A DNA stretch of 64,000 nt, taken from SH-MAG3 sp035461245. GTDB lineage: Bacteria > Gemmatimonadota > Gemmatimonadetes > Longimicrobiales > RSA9. The notes beneath the pieces were generated by a model. It saw only the letters and a program-made list of their open reading frames with translations. It was not told where the DNA came from and did no database searches. Position 1 is the stretch's first letter, and each line of letters begins with the position of its first letter. The DNA lies in assembly GCA_035461245.1 (NCBI GenBank), contig DATHVP010000062.1:13689-77688 (forward strand), read 5' to 3'. Shown in pieces: positions 23,915 to 30,636 of this stretch. The position numbers were made by a program, and so were the translations under genes.

Positions 23915-24421
23915 CTAGAACCGGATGCCGAAGCTCACCGGGACAAAGCGAAGCGCATGATCGCCGAAGGGCGCGTGGTAGCGCGCCTCGACGAACACGC
24001 CCAGGCCCGGCAGCGGAAGCCGGGCGCCGGCGCCGATGTTGACGCCCAGGTTCGTCTCACGCTCCTCGTCATGGGCGTGGTCCTCCGCGGAGTAGACGCC
24101 CACGCCGCCGATGATGTACGGCGTCAGCCCCACCATCGGGATGTTGAAGATGGCATTGGCGGTGCCGGACAGGACGTCGTAATTGCCGTGGTCCTCGCTG
24201 AAGCGGTTGAACATGCCGTCCACGCGGAAGCCGAAGGGCAGCATCGGCACACCCAACTCGCCGGCGAGCTGTACGTGGAAGCCCATATCGAGGTGATTCT
24301 CGCCTGTCGGGAAGCTGGGGCCGCCTGCCGCCGAGATCCGGACCTGCGCCTGTGCGTCCGCCGCGGAGAACGCCACCGCCGCCGCCATCACCGCCACTGC
24401 CATCGTCCACTGTCTCTTCAT
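23915..24421 (-). CDS. Small outer-membrane beta-barrel protein
   Basis: A 168-residue protein with a cleavable signal peptide (ending ADAQAQ), then alternating amphipathic strands (GFHVQLAGELGVPMLPFGFR, LTPYIIGGVGVYSAED, GVFVEARYHAP) and a C-terminal Phe (SFGIRF), the classic end of an outer-membrane barrel. Start ATG 24421 has GGAG six bases upstream; ATG 24433 is less likely. It looks like an 8-strand OmpX/OmpA-barrel type protein of unknown function. Confidence 0.82.
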   Translation of the reverse strand: MKRQWTMAVAVMAAAVAFSAADAQAQVRISAAGGPSFPTGENHLDMGFHVQLAGELGVPMLPFGFRVDGMFNRFSEDHGNYDVLSGTANAIFNIPMVGLTPYIIGGVGVYSAEDHAHDEERETNLGVNIGAGARLPLPGLGVFVEARYHAPFGDHALRFVPVSFGIRF

Positions 24422-24473
24422 GTTTGTCTCCATGGGTCTGGGTTGTCTGCTGTCTGGTCAGTTGTTGATCTGG

Positions 24474-24929
24474 TCACGTTCCGGCGTGTACCGTCACGGT
24501 GACCGTCTGGCAGCCGTCGGCGTGACCGCCGCCGATGGCCCCGTGCATCTTGCAGAACTCGAACTGGGTCTGCCCGGCGCCCACGCCCACGAGCGTGCCG
24601 CCGTATTCACCGGCCACGGCCTGGTCCCACCGGGCGACGCTGGCGTTCGCCTCGTTCACCGCCAGGTAGTAGCCCTGCGCCGGCCCCATCTCGTCGCCGT
24701 CCCGGTCGAGCATCCGGACGACCAGGGGTCCACGACTGGCGCCCGCCGTCACCTCCAGCGAGCCGTCCACGTCGGTGCCCATGGCGCGGACCAATGGCTC
24801 ACCATCTTCCAGCACCAGCACGCCATACGCCCGCAGGTGCTGCCCGGGCGACGCAGGATTAGTGCAGGCGCCCAGCAGCACTGTCGCCGCGAGGACGACG
24901 GGTACACGCCAGGTATCAAGAGTCTTCAT
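24474..24929 (-). CDS. Putative lipoprotein with cysteine pair
   Basis: A 151-residue protein. Signal and lipobox LLGACTNP place it in the envelope, and a very good GGAGGAG ribosome-binding site precedes the ATG. The mature part has beta-strand stretches (GSLEVTAGASRGPLVVRML) and a C-terminal FEFCKMHGAIGGGHADGC with two Cys, Met and His residues that could bind a metal such as copper or iron. I do not recognise the family. It lies in a minus-strand set with the OMP and the small His/Cys protein, beside a TonB receptor and a thioredoxin. Confidence 0.7.
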   Translation of the reverse strand: MKTLDTWRVPVVLAATVLLGACTNPASPGQHLRAYGVLVLEDGEPLVRAMGTDVDGSLEVTAGASRGPLVVRMLDRDGDEMGPAQGYYLAVNEANASVARWDQAVAGEYGGTLVGVGAGQTQFEFCKMHGAIGGGHADGCQTVTVTVHAGT

Positions 24930-25106
24930 GGCCTTCTCCTCCAGTTAGTCAGGTCCGTACGCAGTTCCTCCCTGGCGCCCGACGGAGGCCGGGAACCGGT
25001 AATCCGACCGCGAGCGTCGTCGTCCGTGACGAAGCTGCCAATCGGGCCGAGGGTCCAGCCCGGGCACGGGCCGTCCCCTATGTGGGGGAGAAGCTGCTGT
25101 CCAGAA

Positions 25107-25445
25107 TCAGGACGTCGGCGGGCCGCGGATCCAGATCCAGGCTACCCGCTCGCCGGTGGGCAGCAGGTCGCGGTACGGCGCGCCCGCATGCTCAACTGCC
25201 TCGGCAGGGGATGCGATGAGTGCGGACGCCGGGCCGGCCAGGAATCGGTTGTCGGCCGCCCGGCAGACCAGGCATGCCGCAGGGTCGTGACCCTGCTGGT
25301 GGCTGCCGGGGGCCTCGGCGTGCTCGGGCGCCGCTCGCTCCTCGGCGCCGTGGGCCAGCGGCAGCAGCACGCCGGCCAGCAGGTGCGCTGCTACCAGCAG
25401 CGCACCTGCCCACCCCCGTCTGCCTGACCGATTGCCACCGAGCAT
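25107..25445 (-). CDS. Small exported Cys/His protein, DUF2946-like layout
   Basis: A 112-residue protein whose signal segment is WAGALLVAAHLLAGVLLPLA. Next come a Glu/His-rich stretch (EHAEAPGSHQQGHDP), a CLVC pair near residue 58, and a C-terminus ending WIRGPPTS, as seen in DUF2946-type proteins often found near metal-responsive TonB genes. The call is by layout only. A perfect 14-bp hairpin lies in the signal-peptide codons (25379-25409). The start ATG at 25445 was chosen to begin just before the signal peptide; the frame is open to 25526. Confidence 0.55.
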   Translation of the reverse strand: MLGGNRSGRRGWAGALLVAAHLLAGVLLPLAHGAEERAAPEHAEAPGSHQQGHDPAACLVCRAADNRFLAGPASALIASPAEAVEHAGAPYRDLLPTGERVAWIWIRGPPTS

Positions 25446-25496
25446 TGACCCGTTCGCCCTTAGAGGTGATCCTGCTGAGAAGAGAAGTCGTAACGC

Positions 25497-26060
25497 ATGA
25501 GGTCCCGTTTGGCAACAATAGCGCATGCAATGAACAGAACCTGGCCCATCGCCCGACCACGCCTGATACTGGCCATCGCCGCATTACTCGCGGGCTGCGG
25601 CGCCGACGCCGACACGTTCCGGCCCTTCACCGTGGGGGATCCGGCGCCGGACTTCGCCCTGTCGGCCATGGCCGGTGACACGGTCCGGCTCAGCGACCTG
25701 CGCGGCGGGCCCGTGTTGCTGAACATATGGGCGACCTGGTGCCCGCCATGCCGGGAGGAGATGCCCGGCCTCCAGGCGCTCCACGAAACGTACGGCCAGC
25801 AGGGGCTGCACGTGGTGGGCGTCTCCATCGACGCCCGCGGCGCTGAGGACGCCGTCCGTGCATTCGCCGGGGATTTCGGCATCGGCTTTACCCTCCTGCA
25901 CGATCCCGGTGAGGTCGTGCCACGACAGTACCGTACCAGCGGCGTGCCGGAGACGTTCCTCATCGACGCCGACGGCGTGCTGGCCTACCGCTGGATCGGC
26001 GCGTTCGACCCGCTGGCCCCTGACGTCCACCAACGCATACAGGCGGTGCTGCCACAGTAG
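25497..26060 (+). CDS. TlpA/ResA-like thioredoxin lipoprotein
   Basis: A 187-residue extracytoplasmic thiol-disulfide oxidoreductase. The N-terminus ends in lipobox LLAGC, so it is probably membrane-tethered. FTVGDPAPDFALSAMAGD begins the thioredoxin fold, and NIWATWCPPCREEMPGL carries the redox pair WCPPC. SGVPETFLIDADGVLAYRW contains the cis-proline. These proteins reduce disulfides in cytochrome c maturation or metal-site assembly. ATG 25497 has a weak GAGAAG upstream; ATG 25530 is an alternative. It is divergent from the small Cys/His protein gene. Confidence 0.9.
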   Translation: MRSRLATIAHAMNRTWPIARPRLILAIAALLAGCGADADTFRPFTVGDPAPDFALSAMAGDTVRLSDLRGGPVLLNIWATWCPPCREEMPGLQALHETYGQQGLHVVGVSIDARGAEDAVRAFAGDFGIGFTLLHDPGEVVPRQYRTSGVPETFLIDADGVLAYRWIGAFDPLAPDVHQRIQAVLPQ

Positions 26061-26102
26061 CGGCGGCGCCCCGCCCGGGTTTCTGGCCCGCTGTTCCCCG
26101 AA

Positions 26103-26202
26103 GGCAGGGGCAGGCCCGCCGCGCGCGGTTCCGCAGGGAGGAGGCACCGCGCAGCGGCCCGACGACCGAGGACTGTCCGAGCACGGCGGCCCTGCCCCTG
26201 CC
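26103..26202 (+). other. Structured 100-nt element between tlpA-type gene and gcvP
   Basis: GGCAGGGGCAGG (26103-26114) pairs with CCTGCCCCTGCC (26191-26202). After a C-C mismatch, 26116-26120 pairs with 26185-26189. Inside, GCGCGGT at 26123-26129 can pair with an ACCGCGC segment near 26145-26151. The fold resembles a multi-stem RNA or a complex terminator. A possible gcvP promoter lies after it, which argues against a gcvP riboswitch. Its identity is unknown. Confidence 0.45.
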
Positions 26203-26226
26203 AATTCTTGACGGGCATGATAAAAT
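26198..26226 (+). promoter_or_regulatory. Possible gcvP promoter
   Basis: CTGCCA (26198-26203), 17 bp, and TAAAAT (26221-26226) with an upstream TG (extended -10). The transcript would start about 48 bp before the gcvP ATG. Seen by pattern only. Confidence 0.45.
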
Positions 26227-26280
26227 CAGGGCTGACCCGAATCACGGAACTCAGCCGCAGGCCGCAGGAACAGACCCCCG

Positions 26281-29151
26281 ATGCATACGAGCCCCGAGTA
26301 CGACTACACGTTCGAGCGCCGCCACAACGGGCCAGGCGCCGCAGAGATCCAGCGGATGCTGGAGGTGGTGGGCTACGGCTCGCTGGACGAACTCATGGAC
26401 GTGGCCATCCCGTCGTCCATCCGGCATCGTCGCCCCCTTGCCATCACGCAGGGCGCCAGTGAGCAGGAAGCGCTGGCGGAGTTGCGGGAGCTGGCCCGTC
26501 GGAACCGGGTTCTCAGGTCGTACATCGGCATGGGCTACCACGACACGTTCACGCCGCCGGTGATCCAGCGGAAGGTGCTGGAGAACCCGTCGTGGTACAC
26601 GGCCTACACGCCGTACCAGGCTGAGATTGCCCAGGGTCGGCTGGAAGCGCTGCTGAACTTCCAGACGGTGGTCATCGACCTGACGGGCCTGCCCATCGCC
26701 AATGCGTCGCTGCTGGACGAGGGCACTGCCGTCGCCGAGGCCATGGCCATGAGCCACGCCGCCGCGTCCCGGGGCCGGACCCGCTTCTTCGTCTCCGAAC
26801 TGTGCCATCCCCAGACCATCGACGTGGTCCGCACCCGCGCCGCTGCCCGGGGCTGGGACGTGGTGGTGGGTGATCACGCCACCTTCGAGTTCGGCGATGA
26901 TGTTTTCGGCGCCGTCGTCCAGTATCCAGCCACGGACGGCGCCATCCACGATTACCGCGACTTTGCCAGCCGTGCCCATGACGCCGGCGCGCTCGTCACG
27001 GTGGCGGCGGACCTCCTGGCGCTGACGCTGCTGACGCCGCCGGGTGAGTGGGGCGCCGACATGGTGGTGGGCAGCTCGCAACGTTTCGGTGTGCCGCTGG
27101 GCTACGGCGGTCCCCACGCCGCGTTCTTCGCGACGAAGGACGAGTACAAGCGCCAGATCCCCGGCCGCATCATCGGCGTCTCGAAGGACTCCCGTGGCAA
27201 GCCGGCGCTGCGCATGGCGCTGCAGACGCGGGAACAGCACATCCGCCGGGAGAAGGCGACGTCCAACATCTGCACGGCGCAGGTGCTGCTGGCCGTCATC
27301 GCGTCCTTCTACGCCGTCTACCACGGCCCCGAGGGGCTGACGCGCATTGCGCAGCGGGTCCGCACCCGAGCGTTGCAGCTCGCCGCCGGCCTGCGCGAAC
27401 TCGGTTATGACGTGCCCGACGCGCATTTCTTCGACACCGTGCGCGTCCGGGCTGGCGCACGCCGCGACGCCATCATGAAGGCCGCTCTCGACGCGGGCAT
27501 CAACCTCCGGCCGCTGGACGAGTCGGACCTGTGCGTCGCGTTCGATGAGACCGTCAGCATGCAGGACGTGCAGGACGTGCTCAACGTCTTCGCCGCCGTC
27601 ACCGGCGGCACGCTGGTCACCGTGAAGGGTGAGGACGACGTCGCCACCGAACTCGACGACGCGTTCCGCCGGACCTCGGACTTCATGACACATCCCGTAT
27701 TCCACCGTTACCGGTCGGAGACGGAGATGCTGCGCTACATCCACCGGCTGGAGTCCCGGGACCTTTCGCTGGTTCACTCCATGATCCCGCTGGGCTCGTG
27801 CACCATGAAGCTGAACGCCGCCGCGGAGATGCTGCCCATCTCCTGGCCGGAGTTCGCGAAGCTGCACCCCTTCGCGCCGGCGGACCAGGCCGAGGGCTAC
27901 GCCGAGATGTTCCGCCAGCTCGAGGGCTGGCTCGCCGAGATCACCGGCTTCAGCCGCGTCTCCCTGCAGCCCAACGCAGGCTCCCAGGGCGAGTACGCAG
28001 GGCTGCTGGTGATCCGCGCGTACCACGAGGCCAACGGCAACAACCAGCGCAACGTGTGCCTCATCCCCCAGTCGGCTCACGGGACGAACCCCGCCAGCGC
28101 CGTCATGGCCGGGTTCGATGTCGTCGTGGTCAAGTCCGACGAGAACGGCAACATCGACATCCCTGACCTGCGCGCCCGGGCCGAGCAGTACGCGGACCGC
28201 GTCGGCGCCCTCATGGTGACGTATCCCTCCACCCACGGCATCTTCGAGGAGGGCATCCGCACCATCTGCGAGATCGTCCACGAGCACGGCGGGCTGGTCT
28301 ACATGGACGGCGCCAACATGAACGCCATGGTCGGCCTCTGCCGCCCCGGCGACATCGGTGCCGACGTCTGCCACCTCAACCTGCACAAGACGTTCACCAT
28401 CCCCCACGGCGGCGGCGGTCCCGGCATGGGTCCCATCGGCGTCACCGCCGCGCTGGCACCGTTCCTGCCCGGACACCCCGTCGTCCGGACCGGCGGCGAC
28501 CAGGCCATTGGCGCCATCTCCGCCGCGCCGTGGGGCAGCCCGGGGATCCTGCCCATCCCGTGGATGTATATTCGCATGATGGGCGGGGCCGGCCTGACGA
28601 CGGCTACGAAGATTGCAATACTTAACGCCAACTATGTGGCGCGGCGTCTGAGTGATTATTACCCTGTATTGTATACGGGACGCGACGGGACCGTCGCCCA
28701 CGAGTGCATCATCGACCCGCGCCCCCTCCGGGGCGGTAGCGGCGTCGAAGCCGGCGACATCGCCAAACGGCTCATGGATTACGGCTTCCATGCGCCCACC
28801 GTCTCGTTCCCGGTGGCGGGCACGCTCATGATCGAGCCCACTGAAAGCGAATCACTGGAAGAGCTGGACCGGTTCTGCGACGCCCTCATCGGCATCCGTG
28901 AGGAGATCCGTGAGATCGAGACGGGCGAAGCAGACAGGAGCGATAACCTGCTCAGCAACGCGCCGCATACCGCCGACATGGTGATGGCAGACGACTGGTC
29001 GCATCCCTATGGACGCGAACGGGCCGCGTTCCCCGCAAGCTGGACGCGGGAGTACAAGTTCTGGCCCTCGGTGGGCCTGGTGGAAAGCGCCGCAGGTGAT
29101 CGCAACCTGATCTGTGCCTGCATTCCCATCGAGGAGTACGCTGAGGTCTGA
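26281..29151 (+). CDS. gcvP: Glycine dehydrogenase (decarboxylating), single-chain P-protein
   Basis: A 956-residue PLP enzyme of the glycine cleavage system. It decarboxylates glycine and passes the aminomethyl group to the GcvH lipoyl arm. The two halves GcvPA and GcvPB are fused, as in Proteobacteria and eukaryotes. SYIGMGYHDTFTPPVIQRK opens the first half. The PLP lysine lies in HLNLHKTFTIPHGGGGPG (Lys about 703), with SAHGTNPASA and the Gly-rich loop nearby. gcvT and gcvH are not adjacent. A 69-bp AT-rich, rare-codon stretch lies at 28609-28677. rho follows 180 bp downstream. Confidence 0.97.
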   Translation: MHTSPEYDYTFERRHNGPGAAEIQRMLEVVGYGSLDELMDVAIPSSIRHRRPLAITQGASEQEALAELRELARRNRVLRSYIGMGYHDTFTPPVIQRKVLENPSWYTAYTPYQAEIAQGRLEALLNFQTVVIDLTGLPIANASLLDEGTAVAEAMAMSHAAASRGRTRFFVSELCHPQTIDVVRTRAAARGWDVVVGDHATFEFGDDVFGAVVQYPATDGAIHDYRDFASRAHDAGALVTVAADLLALTLLTPPGEWGADMVVGSSQRFGVPLGYGGPHAAFFATKDEYKRQIPGRIIGVSKDSRGKPALRMALQTREQHIRREKATSNICTAQVLLAVIASFYAVYHGPEGLTRIAQRVRTRALQLAAGLRELGYDVPDAHFFDTVRVRAGARRDAIMKAALDAGINLRPLDESDLCVAFDETVSMQDVQDVLNVFAAVTGGTLVTVKGEDDVATELDDAFRRTSDFMTHPVFHRYRSETEMLRYIHRLESRDLSLVHSMIPLGSCTMKLNAAAEMLPISWPEFAKLHPFAPADQAEGYAEMFRQLEGWLAEITGFSRVSLQPNAGSQGEYAGLLVIRAYHEANGNNQRNVCLIPQSAHGTNPASAVMAGFDVVVVKSDENGNIDIPDLRARAEQYADRVGALMVTYPSTHGIFEEGIRTICEIVHEHGGLVYMDGANMNAMVGLCRPGDIGADVCHLNLHKTFTIPHGGGGPGMGPIGVTAALAPFLPGHPVVRTGGDQAIGAISAAPWGSPGILPIPWMYIRMMGGAGLTTATKIAILNANYVARRLSDYYPVLYTGRDGTVAHECIIDPRPLRGGSGVEAGDIAKRLMDYGFHAPTVSFPVAGTLMIEPTESESLEELDRFCDALIGIREEIREIETGEADRSDNLLSNAPHTADMVMADDWSHPYGRERAAFPASWTREYKFWPSVGLVESAAGDRNLICACIPIEEYAEV

Positions 29152-29331
29152 CCCCGTAACAGCCCGGATCCAGTCCCGTCACTGGGGCGGGTCCGGACGC
29201 GTGCCCGCCGCAGGGCGCGCGGTCCGCAGTAATCACCGTATGGCTGCCTCGGCACGCAGCCCGCAGGTGAGCGCAGCCCGGGCCTGCCCGTCCAGGTTGC
29301 ATGCAAATATGCCGGAGAGAATGGATTTATC

Positions 29332-30474
29332 GTGAGTACGACTGAAACGGTGGGCGTGCTGGACGTCACGTCCGGTGGCGCCGGCTTCGTCCGTCGCAAA
29401 CAGAACAGCTACCTCGCCTCGGACGGCGATACCTATGTCCCACAGAAGCTGATTCAGCGATACAAGCTGCGCACCGGCGATGAGCTGGTGGGTGAGGCGG
29501 GCCCCTCACCGGGCCGGGGCAAGAACCCGCCACTGGTGAACCTGGTCACCGTCAACGGGCTGCCGCCGGAAGAGATGGCAAACCGTCCGGAGTTCCACCG
29601 CCTGAGCGCGCTGCACCCGAAGGATCAGCTCGTGCTTGAGTGCGAACTCGATCGCGGCACCCACGACCACACGAATCGCATCATCGACCTGTTCTGTCCC
29701 TTCGGCAAGGGCCAGCGGGCGATGATCGTGGCCCCGGCCAAGGCCGGCAAGACGATGGTGCTCCAGGCCGTGGCCGAGGGTCTGGTCAAGAACTATCCGA
29801 ACTCCTCCGTCTTCATCCTGCTGGTGGACGAGCGCCCGGAAGAGGTGACGGAGATGGAAATGTGCGGGTACGGCGAGGTGGTGGCGTCGAGCTTTGACCA
29901 TCCCGCCGACCGTCACGTGGGCGTGGCCGAGATCACGCTGGAGCGGGCGCGGCGGCGGGTGGAGATGGGCCAGGACGTCATCATCATCCTGGACTCCATC
30001 ACGCGGCTGGCCCGGGCCTACAACACGAATGAGCGCAGCAGCGGCAAGACGCTCACGGGCGGGCTCGACTCCAATGCACTGGAGAAGCCGAAGCGGTTCC
30101 TGGGCAGCGCGCGCAACATTGACCCGAAGCAGGGCGGCGGTTCGCTGACCATCATTGCCACGGCGCTGGTGGAGACCGGCTCGCGGATGGACGACGTCAT
30201 CTTCGAGGAGTTCAAGGGCACCGGCAACAGCGAGCTGGTGCTGTCCCGGGAGCTGGCCGACAAGCGCATCTGGCCGGCCATCGACCTGACGGCCAGCGCC
30301 ACTCGCCGGGAGGAGCTGCTCCTGTCACCGGAAGCGCTCCAGACCTCCCACAAGCTGCGCCGGGACTTCAGCGACATGTCGCCGCCGGAGGCCATGGACC
30401 AGCTGCTGGCGCGCATGAAGCGCACGAAGACCAACGACGAACTGGTTCAGCAGATCACGTCCGGCCGGGTCTGA
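29332..30474 (+). CDS. rho: Transcription termination factor Rho
   Basis: A 380-residue hexameric RNA helicase that ends untranslated transcripts. It begins with the RNA-binding cold-shock-like domain (TVGVLDVTSGGAGFVRR) and lacks the usual N-terminal Rho_N helical part (E. coli Rho has 419 residues). Walker A is APAKAGKT (about 135-142), and LVDERPEEVTEM and IIILDSITRLARAYN are conserved motor motifs. The Q-loop and R-loop region ASATRREELLLSPE is intact. The start is GTG at 29332, about 12 bases after GGAGAG. It ends before a convergent hairpin. Confidence 0.96.
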   Translation: MSTTETVGVLDVTSGGAGFVRRKQNSYLASDGDTYVPQKLIQRYKLRTGDELVGEAGPSPGRGKNPPLVNLVTVNGLPPEEMANRPEFHRLSALHPKDQLVLECELDRGTHDHTNRIIDLFCPFGKGQRAMIVAPAKAGKTMVLQAVAEGLVKNYPNSSVFILLVDERPEEVTEMEMCGYGEVVASSFDHPADRHVGVAEITLERARRRVEMGQDVIIILDSITRLARAYNTNERSSGKTLTGGLDSNALEKPKRFLGSARNIDPKQGGGSLTIIATALVETGSRMDDVIFEEFKGTGNSELVLSRELADKRIWPAIDLTASATRREELLLSPEALQTSHKLRRDFSDMSPPEAMDQLLARMKRTKTNDELVQQITSGRV

Positions 30475-30569
30475 GAACAGCTCGGGAACAGGAACGGGAA
30501 ACGTCGGCGATCCCCGTCGCTCATGTGGTCCCTGGACGGCTGTGCACGGCACTGGTGGCCTGATACAGT

Positions 30570-30603
30570 TCGGCTGCCGGACGCGCGCGCATCCGGCAGC
30601 CGA
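30570..30603. terminator. Convergent hairpin between rho and the S9 peptidase
   Basis: A perfect 12-bp stem (30570-30581 with 30592-30603) encloses a 10-nt alternating CG loop in the 160-bp gap between two convergent genes. No T tract is present, so it may end transcripts together with Rho or protect 3-prime ends. Confidence 0.6.
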
Positions 30604-30636
30604 TACCCGTCGTTCGCGGGGCGTGCGGGGCTGCCG

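Noticed and set aside
26103..26202. SRP RNA or 6S RNA gene
   Set aside because: The SRP apical core (GGAA loop with AGCAG) and the 6S long hairpin with a central bubble are not found on either strand.
26061..26280. Glycine riboswitch upstream of gcvP
   Set aside because: The conserved glycine-aptamer core motifs are not visible, and the likely gcvP promoter lies downstream of the structured element.
26251..28791. An 846-codon open frame on the minus strand opposite gcvP
   Set aside because: It is an antisense shadow caused by GC3 bias; the plus-strand protein is an unmistakable full-length GcvP, and the minus product has low-complexity His/Arg/Gln composition.
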